Shown here piece by piece: positions 17,579 to 27,656 of a stretch of 64,000 nucleotides of DNA. The notes under the pieces were generated by a model. The model made no database searches, was not told the origin of the DNA, and saw nothing but the letters and a program-made list of their open reading frames with translations. The position numbers and the translations under genes were made by a program. Position 1 is the first letter of the stretch; each line of letters begins with the position of its first letter. Source of the DNA: Rhizobium subbaraonis (GTDB taxonomy: Bacteria; Pseudomonadota; Alphaproteobacteria; Rhizobiales; Rhizobiaceae); the NCBI RefSeq assembly GCF_900220975.1, contig NZ_OBQD01000011.1:1-64000 (forward strand), in the 5' to 3' direction.

Positions 17579-17653
17579 TGGAGCGGGCGAAGGGATTCGA
17601 ACCCTCGACCCCAACCTTGGCAAGGTTGTGCTCTACCCCTGAGCTACACCCGC
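17579..17653 (-). tRNA. tRNA-Gly (GCC)
   Basis: 75 nt including an encoded CCA. The acceptor stem GCGGGTG pairs with CGCCCGC (one G-T pair). The D-arm TAGCTC-AGGGG-TAGAGC, the anticodon loop centred on GCC in CCTTGCCAAGG, and the T-arm GAGGGTTCGAATCCCTT are all intact. The discriminator base is T. A terminator follows directly. No integrase or attachment-like repeat is present beside it. Confidence 0.95.
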
Positions 17654-17932
17654 TCATCGTCGACGGCCTGGGGTAGTTGGTGGCCGAAGGTCGCTGCGTT
17701 GCGGCGACGGGCGCTATATGGCCTAACCGATTTTCAAATGCAACAGAGAAATGACGGGATTTTTCAGAAATTTTCTGGCTGCCTTTGGAAAGGCCGGAAA
17801 CTCAGGCGATGGCGCAGCATGGATGCGGCATGTCGCCGGTTGCCTCGTCGTTTCATCCGGCTTAAGCAACGCTCAAGGCTCGCCCTTTTGCGGGCGGATG
17901 ACCAACAGACACGAAAACGAGCGGGACCAGAC

Positions 17933-18454
17933 ATGGACATGCAGCACGGCGCGATCGCTGCGAAGGCCGACGACGAGCTCTTCGCCTATCTCGACAGTCT
18001 CGGCATTGCGCACAAGACGGTGAAACACGAGCCCGTCTTCACCGTGGCCGAATCGGTGGCGCTGCGCGATGAGATTGCGGGCGGTCACACCAAGAACCTT
18101 TTTCTCAAGGACAAGAAGGACAACTACTTCCTGCTGACCGTCGAAGAGAACGCGATCGTCGACCTGAAGACGGTGCATACCGTCATCGGTGCGGCAAGCC
18201 GGGTCTCCTTCGGCAAGGCGGAGAAGCTGATGGAATATCTGGGCGTCGTTCCCGGCTCCGTCACGGCGTTTGGCGCGATCAACGATACCGGGCTCAACGT
18301 CAAGGTCATCATCGACGAGGAACTGATGGAATACGATGTCATAAACGCGCATCCGCTGCGCAACGATGCCACCACCTCGATCGGCTCGAAGGATCTTCTG
18401 CGGTTCATCGAGGCCACCGGCCACGAACCGCTTGTCTTGAAAGTGACCAGCTGA
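17933..18454 (+). CDS. ProX/YbaK-type aminoacyl-tRNA deacylase
   Basis: 173 residues from ATG 17933; the upstream extension is Arg-rich and not family-like, and ATG 17939 is also possible. It belongs to the YbaK/ProX fold (KTVKHEPVFTVAESVALRDE, GGHTKNLFLKDKKDNYFLLT, LGVVPGSVTAFGAINDTGLNV). Family members hydrolyse mischarged Ala- or Cys-tRNA(Pro), protecting proline codons. It acts in the cytoplasm. It lies alone between the tRNA-Gly and the thioredoxin-like gene. Confidence 0.85.
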   Translation: MDMQHGAIAAKADDELFAYLDSLGIAHKTVKHEPVFTVAESVALRDEIAGGHTKNLFLKDKKDNYFLLTVEENAIVDLKTVHTVIGAASRVSFGKAEKLMEYLGVVPGSVTAFGAINDTGLNVKVIIDEELMEYDVINAHPLRNDATTSIGSKDLLRFIEATGHEPLVLKVTS

Positions 18455-18512
18455 CATACGATCTTGTGGCGAATTCGATTGAAAGTCGGGCGAGGGTCCG
18501 CAGGAGAAGAAG

Positions 18513-19469
18513 ATGAGCGACAATCCCTATGCGACGTCGTTTGGCGGACAGATGAGCGCCGCCGTCAACTATGGCGGAGCGACGCCCGCAGGCGACCTCA
18601 TCAAGGACACCACCACGGCCACCTTCGCCAAGGACGTGATCGACGCATCGCGCCAGCAGCCTGTCCTCGTCGATTTCTGGGCGCCCTGGTGCGGCCCGTG
18701 CAAGCAGCTGACGCCGGTGATCGAAAAGGTCGTGACCGAAGCGGCCGGCCGCGTGAAGCTCGTCAAGATGAATATCGACGATCATCCCTCGATTGCCGGC
18801 CAGCTCGGAATCCAGTCGATCCCTGCCGTGGTCGCCTTCGTCGACGGCCGCCCGGCCGACGGCTTTATGGGAGCGCTTCCGGAAAGCCAGGTGCGGGCAT
18901 TCATCGACAAGATCGCCGGACCCGCGGGCGCTGACCAGAAGGCCGAGATCGAAGCCATCCTGGCCGAGGCGAAGGCACTGCTGAACGACAAGGACATTGC
19001 GGGTGCGGCCGATCTCTTCGGCGCCATCCTGCAGGCCGATCCGGAAAATGCCGCAGCCCTTGCCGGAATGGCGCAGTGCATGATTGCCGCCGGCCAGATC
19101 GACAATGCGCGCCAGGCGCTGGCCTCCGCGACCGAGGAGATGGCAAAGGACCCGGTGATCGCGGCTGTATCGAAGCAGCTCGACCAGATCGAGGAGGCGC
19201 GCAAGCTCGGCGATCCGCTGGCGCTGGAGCAGGCGCTGGCCACCGACCCGGACGACCATGCCGCACGGCTGAAGCTCGCCAAGATCCGGAACGTCGAAGG
19301 CGACCGCGGGGCTGCTGCAGAGCACCTGCTGACCATCATGAAGCGCGACCGTACCTTCGAGGACGATGCGGCCCGGCACGAACTGCTGCAGTTCTTCGAG
19401 GTTTGGGGCCCGAAGGACCCGGCAACCATCGCTGCACGTCGCAAGCTGTCGTCGATCCTGTTTTCCTGA
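18513..19469 (+). CDS. CnoX/YbbN-like thioredoxin with TPR tail
   Basis: 318 residues. The N-terminal thioredoxin domain has the intact motif WAPWCGPCKQL (Cys about 58 and 61). The Ala-rich C-terminal half has TPR-like helical repeats (ILAEAKALLNDKDIAGAADLF, ALAGMAQCMIAAGQIDNARQAL). This is the CnoX/YbbN architecture, a holdase that protects oxidation-damaged proteins and passes them to chaperonins. E. coli CnoX lacks the active-site pair, whereas alphaproteobacterial forms like this keep CGPC. Ribosome site AGGAG before ATG. It starts a rightward group with the LON-domain and Trm112 genes. Confidence 0.9.
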   Translation: MSDNPYATSFGGQMSAAVNYGGATPAGDLIKDTTTATFAKDVIDASRQQPVLVDFWAPWCGPCKQLTPVIEKVVTEAAGRVKLVKMNIDDHPSIAGQLGIQSIPAVVAFVDGRPADGFMGALPESQVRAFIDKIAGPAGADQKAEIEAILAEAKALLNDKDIAGAADLFGAILQADPENAAALAGMAQCMIAAGQIDNARQALASATEEMAKDPVIAAVSKQLDQIEEARKLGDPLALEQALATDPDDHAARLKLAKIRNVEGDRGAAAEHLLTIMKRDRTFEDDAARHELLQFFEVWGPKDPATIAARRKLSSILFS

Positions 19470-19583
19470 CCGCGACATGCGGCGCACCTTGAGAATTCCG
19501 CTGCAAACCCCATTTCAAGGGCATACCGCCGCCGGCAACCTCCGGGCTGCCGGCTAAAGCGATTGCGACGGGAAGGCGATGCA

Positions 19584-20264
19584 ATGCATGTTGGGAATGC
19601 ACGCTATCTGAAGCCGGATGACCTGCCGAGCGTCATCCCGGTGTTTCCGCTGACGGGCGCGCTGCTCTTGCCGGGAGGGCAATTGCCCCTCAACATTTTC
19701 GAGCCGCGCTATCTTTCCATGTTCGACGACGTGCTTGCCGGAAGCCGGCTGATCGGCATGGTGCAGCCGGTCTTTGGCGACCACGTCGTATCAGACCCGT
19801 CCTCCGAGGCCCCGGCGCTCTGCCAGGTCGGCTGCATCGGCCGCATTACCTCGTTTGCCGAGACCGGCGATGGCCGCTACATCACTTCGCTCACGGGCGT
19901 CTGCCGCTACCGGCTGATCAGCGAAGTGCGGAGCGGCAAGGCCTATCGTTCGTTCAAGATCGCCCCCTTCATCAGCGACCTCTCCGGTACCGACGATGAA
20001 CGCGGCGTGGACCGGGAGGCATTGCTCTCGGCCTTCCGGGCTTATCTCGAGGCCAACAAGCTGGAGGCCGACTGGGAGAGCGTCGAACGCGCAAGCAACA
20101 CCACCCTCGTCAATTCCATGTCGATGATGTCGCCCTACGGGCCGGCGGAAAAGCAGGCGCTGCTCGAGGCGCCAGACCTGAAGACGCGGGCGGAAACGCT
20201 GATCGCCATCACCGAGATCGTGCTGGCGCGCAATTTCGGCGACGTCGACACGCGGCTGCAATAG
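19584..20264 (+). CDS. LON-substrate-binding-domain protein
   Basis: 226 residues from ATG 19584, with GGAAGG 7 bp upstream. The whole protein is a Lon N-terminal (PUA-like) domain: [27 protein letters not shown], then GCIGRITSF and a helical C-terminal bundle. It has no ATPase or protease part. Such stand-alone domains are widespread in alphaproteobacteria and have no agreed function; substrate recognition or adaptor work is guessed from Lon. It lies between the CnoX-like gene and the Trm112-like gene, 10 bp before the latter. Confidence 0.87.
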   Translation: MHVGNARYLKPDDLPSVIPVFPLTGALLLPGGQLPLNIFEPRYLSMFDDVLAGSRLIGMVQPVFGDHVVSDPSSEAPALCQVGCIGRITSFAETGDGRYITSLTGVCRYRLISEVRSGKAYRSFKIAPFISDLSGTDDERGVDREALLSAFRAYLEANKLEADWESVERASNTTLVNSMSMMSPYGPAEKQALLEAPDLKTRAETLIAITEIVLARNFGDVDTRLQ

Positions 20265-20274
20265 GAGCGCGGCG

Positions 20275-20463
20275 GTGGAGAGCAAGACGAACAGCGTCGA
20301 TCCGAAGCTTCTCGAGCTTCTCGTCTGTCCGTTGACCAAGGGGCGGCTCAGCTGGCACGCCGATACCGGCGAGCTGGTCTCCGAGCGCGCCAAGCTTGCC
20401 TATCCGGTTCGCGACGGCATTCCGATCATGTTGATCTCCGAAGCGCGCGAACTGAAGGACTGA
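20275..20463 (+). CDS. Trm112-like small protein (UPF0434)
   Basis: 62 residues, GTG start at 20275. It has [21 protein letters not shown] and [19 protein letters not shown], diagnostic for the UPF0434/Trm112 family. Eukaryotic and archaeal Trm112 activates methyltransferases; bacterial members are poorly understood. It is closely linked (10 bp) to the LON-domain gene and is probably co-transcribed with it. Confidence 0.88.
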   Translation: MESKTNSVDPKLLELLVCPLTKGRLSWHADTGELVSERAKLAYPVRDGIPIMLISEARELKD

Positions 20464-20515
20464 GCGCCGGCGCCACGCATCGTTTGCGCGGGGCGCGACG
20501 CTGCCAGCAATCGTC

Positions 20516-21736
20516 TCAGATCGCCTCGCCCACCAGCATGCGCGGCTGGTTGCGCCCGGCCAGGCCTTCCGCCTGCCGGATGAAGAAGGATTTCAGGCCC
20601 GGCAGCCGATCGACGATTCCCAGCCCCAGGTCGCGAACGACCCTGACCGGCGTGACGTCGTTGGAAAACAGCCGGTTGAGGACATCCGTCGTGACCCCCA
20701 TGCGGAACGTGTCGAAGCGCCGCCAGGTCTCGTAGCGTTCGAGCACGGAAAGGGACCCGATATCCAGGCCGAGCCGGTCGGCCTCGACGATCGTCTCGGC
20801 CAGCGCGGCAACGTCCTTGAAGCCGAGATTGAGCCCCTGTCCCGAAATCGGATGAATGCCGTGGGCGGCATCGCCGGCCAGAGCAAGGCGCGGTGCGACG
20901 AAGGCGCGGGCGAGCGTCAGCCCGAGCGGAAACGCCTTGCGGCCGCCCACCACGCGCAGCGTGCCAAGCTTGTGGCCGAACCGCCGCTCCAACTCTTCCT
21001 CGAACACAAGGTCGTCGCTCTCGATCAGGCGATTGGCATCCTCCGTCCGCTCCGTCCAGACGAGCGACGAGCGGTTGCCCCTCATCGGCAGCGTGGCGAA
21101 CGGGCCGGCAGGAAGGAAATGCTCTTCTGCGGTGCCTTCATGCGGCCGCTCATGCTCCACGGTCGTGACGATGCCGGACTGGCCGTAGTCGAAGCGCACC
21201 GTCTTGATGCCGGCGATGTCGCGCAGCTTCGAACGCACCCCGTCGCAGGCGACCAAGAGCTTGGCCTGCCGGGTCTCGCCGTTCGACAGCTTGACCTCGT
21301 TAAGGTGCGGCCCCGACGTGAAGTCGACCACCGACGTTTGCCAATGAACGGGAATGCCGAGCGATCCTGCTGCTTCCAGCAGGCTGCCGGTCACCGCCCT
21401 GTTGGGGACCATGTGCGCGAAGGGCTGTCCTTCCTCAGTCGTGCCAGCGCCTTCGAATGTCAGGAATACAGGCCGGACCGGATCGCCGGCGCGCGAATCG
21501 GTGATGACCATGCGCCGGATCGGTTCGGCCTCCGGCTCGATCTTGTCCCATACCCCGAGCACGGCGAGCAGATTGCGCGCGGCTGCCACCAGCGCCGAGG
21601 CGCGCTCGTCGCGCTGCCATGCGCCAGCAGGGGCGGGATCGACAAGCTCCACCAGAAGGTGCGGCGCGGCCTTTTTCAGTGCCACCGCGAGCGACAGTCC
21701 GACATAGCCGCCGCCCGCCACAAGAATGTCGATCAT
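20516..21736 (-). CDS. UbiH/COQ6-family FAD monooxygenase
   Basis: 406 residues. FAD motifs are present: ILVAGGGYVGLSLAVAL at the N-terminus, the DG motif CDGVRSKLRDIAG, and LALAGDAAHGIHPISGQGLNLGFKD. This is the ubiquinone-biosynthesis hydroxylase family, which adds a ring hydroxyl to the quinone precursor at the membrane using O2 and NAD(P)H. Which ring position it modifies cannot be told from sequence. It is monocistronic and diverges from tesB, sharing an 84-bp intergenic region. Confidence 0.88.
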   Translation of the reverse strand: MIDILVAGGGYVGLSLAVALKKAAPHLLVELVDPAPAGAWQRDERASALVAAARNLLAVLGVWDKIEPEAEPIRRMVITDSRAGDPVRPVFLTFEGAGTTEEGQPFAHMVPNRAVTGSLLEAAGSLGIPVHWQTSVVDFTSGPHLNEVKLSNGETRQAKLLVACDGVRSKLRDIAGIKTVRFDYGQSGIVTTVEHERPHEGTAEEHFLPAGPFATLPMRGNRSSLVWTERTEDANRLIESDDLVFEEELERRFGHKLGTLRVVGGRKAFPLGLTLARAFVAPRLALAGDAAHGIHPISGQGLNLGFKDVAALAETIVEADRLGLDIGSLSVLERYETWRRFDTFRMGVTTDVLNRLFSNDVTPVRVVRDLGLGIVDRLPGLKSFFIRQAEGLAGRNQPRMLVGEAI

Positions 21737-21820
21737 CGTGAAATCTCCCAGCCCTTGAGCGGTCAGTGCAACCTATATAGAGGACACGGGATCAGTTTCC
21801 TACCGGGGGAGAATGTCCAA

Positions 21821-22711
21821 ATGTCGCAAGCTGCCGACGCCAGAACGCCCATGGAGGCGCTGTTGTCCATCCTGGATCTGGAGGCGCTGGAGGTGAACCT
21901 CTTCCGCGGACGGAGCCCGCAGGTCGGCTGGCAGCGGGTCTTCGGCGGGCAGGTGATCGGTCAGGCCGTGATTGCGGCAAGCCGGACGGTCGAGGCCGAC
22001 CGCTTCCTCCATTCGCTGCACGCCTACTTCATCCGCCCCGGCGATCCGAGCGTGCCGATCCTCTACGATGTCGACCGTGTCCGCGACGGCGCCACCTTCA
22101 CGACGCGCCGCGTCATCGCGATCCAGCATGGCAAGCCGATCTACTTCATGACCGCCTCGTTCCATCAGGACGAGGGCGGTTACGAGCATTCGCTCTCCAT
22201 CCCCGACGTACCGCCGCCGGAGGCTGTTCTCGTGGACGAGGAAGCGCGGCGGCAGTTTCTCGCCACGGCGCCAAAGGCGGTGCGCGACTATTGGGAGCGG
22301 CCGCGCCCCATCGAACTGCGCCCGGTGGAACTGACGCCGCCGTCGCTGGACGGGCAGTCGCTGCCGGTTCGTCATGTATGGATGCGGGCGACCGGAGCCG
22401 TACCGCACGAGCGGCACCTGCAGGCCGCCGTTCTCGGTTATCTCTCGGACATGACGCTGCTCGACACCGCGCTGTTCGGGCACGGCACGTCGGTCTTCGA
22501 CCCGGCGCTGCAGGTCGCAAGCCTCGATCATGCCATGTGGTTCCACCGCCCGTTCGATTTGGATGACTGGATCCTCTACGCACAGGACAGCCCGTCGGCA
22601 TCCGGCGGGCGCGGGATGACGCGCGGCAGCCTGTTCAGTCGCTCCGGAGCGATGATTGCGTCGGTGGCCCAGGAGGGATTGATTCGCAAAAAGGCAATTG
22701 AACAAAAATAG
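21821..22711 (+). CDS. tesB: Acyl-CoA thioesterase II
   Basis: 296 residues from ATG 21821, after a GGGGGAGA stretch. It is a double hot-dog protein: LFRGRSPQVGWQRVFGGQVI, SLHAYFIRPGDPSVPI, a Gln/Asp-containing ASLDHAMWFHRPF, and the C-terminal GRGMTRGSLFSRSGAMIAS. It hydrolyses acyl-CoA to free acid and CoA. Length and motifs are like E. coli TesB. It is divergent from the UbiH-type gene. A frame extending far upstream is antisense to that gene and is not real. Confidence 0.92.
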   Translation: MSQAADARTPMEALLSILDLEALEVNLFRGRSPQVGWQRVFGGQVIGQAVIAASRTVEADRFLHSLHAYFIRPGDPSVPILYDVDRVRDGATFTTRRVIAIQHGKPIYFMTASFHQDEGGYEHSLSIPDVPPPEAVLVDEEARRQFLATAPKAVRDYWERPRPIELRPVELTPPSLDGQSLPVRHVWMRATGAVPHERHLQAAVLGYLSDMTLLDTALFGHGTSVFDPALQVASLDHAMWFHRPFDLDDWILYAQDSPSASGGRGMTRGSLFSRSGAMIASVAQEGLIRKKAIEQK

Positions 22712-22827
22712 TGCGATTTTTTAAATCTGCCCATTTTTTGTGCCGAGAGCGTGGCGCTTTTTTAGCTTTCGGCGCGGCTGATACATAAATCCTTTATTTA
22801 ACAATACCTTACGATTCGTATCGAATC

Positions 22828-22843
22828 TGGCACGCCCCTTGAA
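22828..22843 (+). promoter_or_regulatory. Sigma-54-type promoter of glnK-amtB
   Basis: TGGCACG-CCCC-TTGAA at 22828-22843 matches the -24/-12 consensus TGGCACG-N4-TTGCW, except that the -12 element is GA instead of GC. The predicted start is near 22854, leaving an 80-nt leader before glnK. The sequence TGCCCATTTTTTGTGCC at 22727-22743 could be a weak NtrC site. glnK-amtB is NtrC/RpoN-controlled in many proteobacteria. Confidence 0.65.
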
Positions 22844-22912
22844 TGTGTAGGTCCGGCGGCTGCGGCAGAATGCCAAGCGGCAGCAAGGAGAAACGGCCTC
22901 GGCCGTGGGTGA

Positions 22913-23272
<360 letters not shown>

Positions 23273-23299
23273 GAACGGCTGCTAGGGGAGTTGTCTCTG

Positions 23300-24661
23300 A
23301 TGTCATTTTCTAAGTTTACTACCACGCTCGGTGTGATGGGCGCGGCCGCAACCGGCCTGTTGGCGCCGGTCATCGCCTTCGCCCAGGAGGCGGCACCCGC
23401 CGCCGCTGAGGCAGCCGCCGCAGCGCCGGTTCCCGAGAAGGCCGATACGGTCTTCATGTTCCTTTCAACCCTGCTCGTGTTCTTCATGCTCATTCCGGGC
23501 CTTGCGTTGTTCTATGGCGGCCTCGTTCGCGCCAAGAACATGCTCTCCGTTCTGATGCAGTGCACCGTCATCGGCGCAATGATGATGATCGTATGGGTCG
23601 TCTACGGTTACTCGTTCGCCTTCGGCGGCTCGACCAGCCCCTACTTCGGCGGATTTGCCAAGATCTTCCTGACTGGCGTAACCGTTGATAGCACCGCTGC
23701 CACGTTCTCCGACGGCGTCGTCATTCCGGAATACATCTTCGTGCTGTTCCAGATGACCTTTGCCGCCCTCACGCCGGCGCTGATCATCGGTGCCTTTGCC
23801 GAGCGGATCAAATTCTCGGCGGTCCTGCTGTTTACCATCCTCTGGGCCACCTTCGTATACTTCCCGATCGCCCACATGGTTTGGGACGCCAATGGTTTGA
23901 TCTTCAACATGGGCGCTCTCGACTTCGCAGGCGGAACGGTTGTCCACATCAACGCCGGTGTCGCGGGCCTCATCGGCGCGATCATGGTCGGCAAGCGTAC
24001 CGGCTACGGCAAGGATATGATGGCTCCCCATTCGATGACGCTGACGCTCGTCGGCGCAGCGATGCTGTGGTTTGGCTGGTTCGGCTTCAACGCCGGCTCC
24101 AATCTCGAGGCATCCGGCGGCGCAGTGCTCGCCACCGTCAATACCTTCCTCGCCACCGCAGCGGCCATCCTCGCATGGTCGCTGGTCGAAACCTTCGCTC
24201 GTGGCAAGGCTTCGCTCCTGGGCGCTGCTTCTGGCATGATCGCCGGCCTGGTTGCCGTCACCCCGGCTGCCGGCTCGGTCGGCCCGATGGGCGCCATCGT
24301 CCTCGGTATCATTGTCTCGCCGGTCTGCTACTTCTTCGTCTCGGTCGTGAAGCACAAGTTCGGCTATGACGACACGGCGGACGTCTTCGGTGTTCACGGC
24401 GTTGGCGGTGTCATCGGCGCCCTCGGCACAGGCATCTTCACGGCACCCTGGCTCGGCGGCACGGGCGCTGAGGACTTCTCGATCGCTTCGCAGTTCATGA
24501 CGCAGCTCACTGCCGTCGTCATCACCATCATCTGGTGCGGTATCGTCTCGGCCATCCTCTACAAGGTCGTGGACGTGATCGTGGGCCTGCGCGTCTCCGT
24601 CGAAGCCGAGCGAGAAGGTCTCGACCTCTCCTCGCACGGCGAGGCTGCCTACCACTCCTAA
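23300..24661 (+). CDS. amtB: Ammonium transporter
   Basis: 453 residues from ATG 23300 (GGGGAG 9 bp upstream; TTG 23291 is less likely). A cleavable signal (to AFAQEAAPA) is followed by an Ala/Pro linker and about 11 membrane helices. Family segments include FYGGLVRAKNMLSVLMQC, PLAHMVWDANG-like VYFPIAHMVWDANG, GGTVVHINAGVAGL, WFGWFGFNAGSNLE and VFGVHGVGGVIGALGTG. It forms a trimeric channel for ammonium uptake, gated by GlnK. It is in one operon with glnK, and a hairpin terminator follows at 24726. Confidence 0.96.
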   Translation: MSFSKFTTTLGVMGAAATGLLAPVIAFAQEAAPAAAEAAAAAPVPEKADTVFMFLSTLLVFFMLIPGLALFYGGLVRAKNMLSVLMQCTVIGAMMMIVWVVYGYSFAFGGSTSPYFGGFAKIFLTGVTVDSTAATFSDGVVIPEYIFVLFQMTFAALTPALIIGAFAERIKFSAVLLFTILWATFVYFPIAHMVWDANGLIFNMGALDFAGGTVVHINAGVAGLIGAIMVGKRTGYGKDMMAPHSMTLTLVGAAMLWFGWFGFNAGSNLEASGGAVLATVNTFLATAAAILAWSLVETFARGKASLLGAASGMIAGLVAVTPAAGSVGPMGAIVLGIIVSPVCYFFVSVVKHKFGYDDTADVFGVHGVGGVIGALGTGIFTAPWLGGTGAEDFSIASQFMTQLTAVVITIIWCGIVSAILYKVVDVIVGLRVSVEAEREGLDLSSHGEAAYHS

Positions 24662-24725
24662 GACCACCGGCCGCGCCGGCCACCGGCGCGGCCCAATAGA
24701 TCGTCACGGTGAAAGCACCGCCTCT

Positions 24726-24754
24726 GGCCCGGCCCTTCAGGTTCGGGCCTTTTT
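24726..24754 (+). terminator. Terminator after glnK-amtB
   Basis: GGCCCG (24726-24731) pairs with CGGGCC (24744-24749) and is followed by TTTTT. It is 65 bp past the amtB stop. Confidence 0.75.
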
Positions 24755-24906
24755 CGTTGCCGCGGCATTTTCGGCTGCGCCTACTGCCGGACCGGCATGG
24801 TTAACATGGCTTTAACGCTTGAGCGGTTAGGGTCGCAAATCATCCATGCACCCGCGCCCGTGGAACATCCTCTCTCCGGGCCCATCGCGCGACAGGCTGA
24901 AGACAC

Positions 24907-27534
24907 ATGGCAAGAAGCACATCGGCAATGCTGGACAATCGTCCCGAACGGTTCGTTCTGTCCGCCTTCCTCTGGCGGCAGGCCCGGGCATTGCTGGGCT
25001 TCGGGCTGTTCATCGCGCTGGCGCTTTCGGTGGCTGCCCTCTCGACCTGGAACGTCTCCGACCCCAGCTTCTCATATGCCTCCGGCGGTGAGCCGACCAA
25101 TGCGCTCGGCTATGCCGGCGCAGCCTTCGCCGACATCTTCATGCAATTCTTCGGGCTGGCCAGCGTCATTGCGCTTTTGCCCGTCGTCGCCTGGGCGCTC
25201 GCGCTCATCAAGAACCGCCGCCTGTCCTCGGTCCTGAAGCGTTTCGGCTCCTGGTTCCTGGGGGCCGTCCTCGCATCTGCCGCACTCAGCTGCATCCCGG
25301 CGCCCGTCACCTGGCCGCTGCCGAACGGGCTTGGCGGCGTGTTCGGCGACATGATCCTGCGGTTTCCCGCGCTGTTTACCGGCGCCTATCCGACCGGAAC
25401 ACTGGCCAGCGTTCTCGGCGCCTTCATTTCCCTGCCGGCCGGCTGGCTTCTCGTTTTCAGCGCCGGTCTGATCGCCAACGAGCCGGCAGAGGAGGACGAG
25501 ATTGCTCCGCAAGCGTCCGTCGAGCGCACCCGTACGGTGAGCGATGCGGAAGAGGAGGACGAGGCGGAAGGACCGCTGATGCTGATGGCCGGCGCGATGA
25601 CGCACGCCTGGTTCACCGCCCACGCCCGCCTGCGCCGCATGTTTGGCCTCTCCGGCCGTGGAAAGACCCATTCCCGCGCCGTTGAACAGCCCTACGACTT
25701 CAACGACGACGAGTTCGGCACGTTGAATGAGCCGACACGCGCGAAGGTCTCCCCGAGGCTGTCGGAACGGGTGGAGCCGTCGCTCGATGCCGGTGGCCGC
25801 CGCGCGGTCTCCCCGCCTTCGATCGCCGGTGTCGACGATGGGGAGTATGAGGACGACGACCTGCCGCGCCCCGCCGGCATCCTTCCCGATGACGAGGAAG
25901 ACGACTGGACGCCGCGCAAGGCGCCTGCACCCGCAGGGCTACGCTCGCGCATTGCCGCCGCCGCTCCGAAGCCGAAGGCCGGCGCGCGCGTGGAGCGCGA
26001 AGCTCAGTCTTCGTTTATCGCTCCCGGCGGCTTCCAGCTGCCGCCCCTCTATCTGCTGGCAGAGCCGCGCAACGTTACGCGAGATCCGGCGCTTTCCGCC
26101 GATGCGCTCGAGCAGAACGCCCGCATGCTGGAGGGCGTGCTGGAGGACTTCGGCGTCAAGGGCGAGATCATCCATGTCCGCCCCGGTCCGGTGGTGACGC
26201 TCTACGAGCTCGAGCCGGCGCCCGGCATCAAATCCTCGCGCGTCATCGGCCTTGCCGACGACATCGCCCGCTCGATGAGCGCAATCGCCGCGCGCGTTGC
26301 CGTCGTGCCCGGCCGCAACGCGATCGGTATCGAGCTTCCCAACCCGGGGCGCGAGACGGTGTACCTGCGCGAACTGATTGGGGCACGTGACTTCGAGGCC
26401 AGCAAGGCCAAGCTGGCGATGGCGCTCGGCAAGACGATCGGCGGCGAACCCGTCATCACCGACATCGCCAAGATGCCGCATCTGCTCGTTGCAGGCACGA
26501 CCGGCTCGGGCAAGTCGGTCGCGATCAACACCATGATCCTGTCGATCCTCTACCGGCTGAAGCCGGAGCAGTGCCGCCTGATCATGATCGATCCGAAGAT
26601 GCTCGAGCTCTCCGTCTACGACGGCATTCCGCACCTGCTCTCACCGGTCGTAACCGATCCCAAGAAGGCCGTGGTCGCGCTGAAATGGACCGTCCGCGAG
26701 ATGGAAGAGCGCTACAAGAAGATGTCGAAGATCGGCGTGCGCAACATCGACGGCTTCAACAGCCGCGTCGAGCAGGCGCTGGCGAAGGGCGAACAGATCA
26801 CCCGCACCGTCCAGACCGGCTTCGACCGCCAGACCGGCGAAGCCATCTACGAGACGGAAGAGTTCGACCTCCAGCCGATGCCCTACATCGTCGTCATCAT
26901 CGACGAGATGGCCGACCTGATGATGGTCGCCGGCAAGGACATCGAAGGCGCCGTGCAGCGGCTCGCCCAGATGGCGCGCGCGGCTGGCATCCACGTCATC
27001 ATGGCGACGCAGCGCCCGTCGGTCGACGTCATCACCGGTACGATCAAGGCCAACTTCCCGACCCGCATCTCCTTCCAGGTGACGTCCAAGATCGACAGCC
27101 GCACGATCCTTGGCGAACAGGGCGCCGAGCAACTGCTCGGCATGGGCGACATGCTCTACATGGCCGGCGGCGGGCGCATCCAGCGCGTGCACGGCCCGTT
27201 CGTCTCCGACGGCGAGGTCGAGGCGGTGGTCGCGCATCTGAAGACGCAGGGCGCGCCGCAGTATCTCGACGCGATCACCCAGGACGACGATGACGACATG
27301 GAAGGCGGCGGCCCGGCAGGCACGTCGAACCTGGAGGATTCCGAAGATCCGTACGACCAGGCTGTGGCCGTGGTCCTGCGTGACGGCAAGGCCTCAACCT
27401 CCTATATCCAAAGACGGCTCGGGATCGGCTATAATCGGGCCGCGTCACTGATCGAGCGGATGGAGCAGGAAGGGATCATCAGCCCGGCCAACCATGCCGG
27501 CAAGCGCGAAATCCTCGTTCCGACGGAAGACTAG
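24907..27534 (+). CDS. ftsK: DNA translocase FtsK
   Basis: 875 residues. The N-terminal part (about 30-200) has four membrane helices that anchor it at the septum. An acidic, Pro-rich linker follows (about 200-360), shorter than in E. coli. The RecA-like motor has Walker [13 protein letters not shown] near residue 530 and Walker [19 protein letters not shown]-terminal gamma winged helix ([31 protein letters not shown]) would read the KOPS polarity sequences. It segregates the chromosome terminus at division. It stands alone, upstream of lolA. Confidence 0.95.
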   Translation: MARSTSAMLDNRPERFVLSAFLWRQARALLGFGLFIALALSVAALSTWNVSDPSFSYASGGEPTNALGYAGAAFADIFMQFFGLASVIALLPVVAWALALIKNRRLSSVLKRFGSWFLGAVLASAALSCIPAPVTWPLPNGLGGVFGDMILRFPALFTGAYPTGTLASVLGAFISLPAGWLLVFSAGLIANEPAEEDEIAPQASVERTRTVSDAEEEDEAEGPLMLMAGAMTHAWFTAHARLRRMFGLSGRGKTHSRAVEQPYDFNDDEFGTLNEPTRAKVSPRLSERVEPSLDAGGRRAVSPPSIAGVDDGEYEDDDLPRPAGILPDDEEDDWTPRKAPAPAGLRSRIAAAAPKPKAGARVEREAQSSFIAPGGFQLPPLYLLAEPRNVTRDPALSADALEQNARMLEGVLEDFGVKGEIIHVRPGPVVTLYELEPAPGIKSSRVIGLADDIARSMSAIAARVAVVPGRNAIGIELPNPGRETVYLRELIGARDFEASKAKLAMALGKTIGGEPVITDIAKMPHLLVAGTTGSGKSVAINTMILSILYRLKPEQCRLIMIDPKMLELSVYDGIPHLLSPVVTDPKKAVVALKWTVREMEERYKKMSKIGVRNIDGFNSRVEQALAKGEQITRTVQTGFDRQTGEAIYETEEFDLQPMPYIVVIIDEMADLMMVAGKDIEGAVQRLAQMARAAGIHVIMATQRPSVDVITGTIKANFPTRISFQVTSKIDSRTILGEQGAEQLLGMGDMLYMAGGGRIQRVHGPFVSDGEVEAVVAHLKTQGAPQYLDAITQDDDDDMEGGGPAGTSNLEDSEDPYDQAVAVVLRDGKASTSYIQRRLGIGYNRAASLIERMEQEGIISPANHAGKREILVPTED

Positions 27535-27656
27535 ATCACCGGCCGTTGACGGAAAATTGTACCGCGCTATCTGTGCCTTAACGGCCATCGACACCAGATC
27601 TGCGCCTTGATCGCGCCGCACTTGGCGGACATGACAGCGGCATGAAGGAGACCACG

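Noticed and set aside
17277-17642. 121-residue + strand frame ending GEGIRTLDPNLGK
   Set aside because: The tail is the antisense translation of tRNA-Gly; GEGIRTLDP is a well-known false protein signature. The rest is non-coding.
20852-21820. Long N-terminal extension of the tesB frame
   Set aside because: It is antisense to the UbiH-type gene and has no TesB similarity; the family start is the ATG at 21821.
23465-24667. 400-residue minus-strand open frame
   Set aside because: Antisense to amtB; Asp/His-rich shadow without domains.
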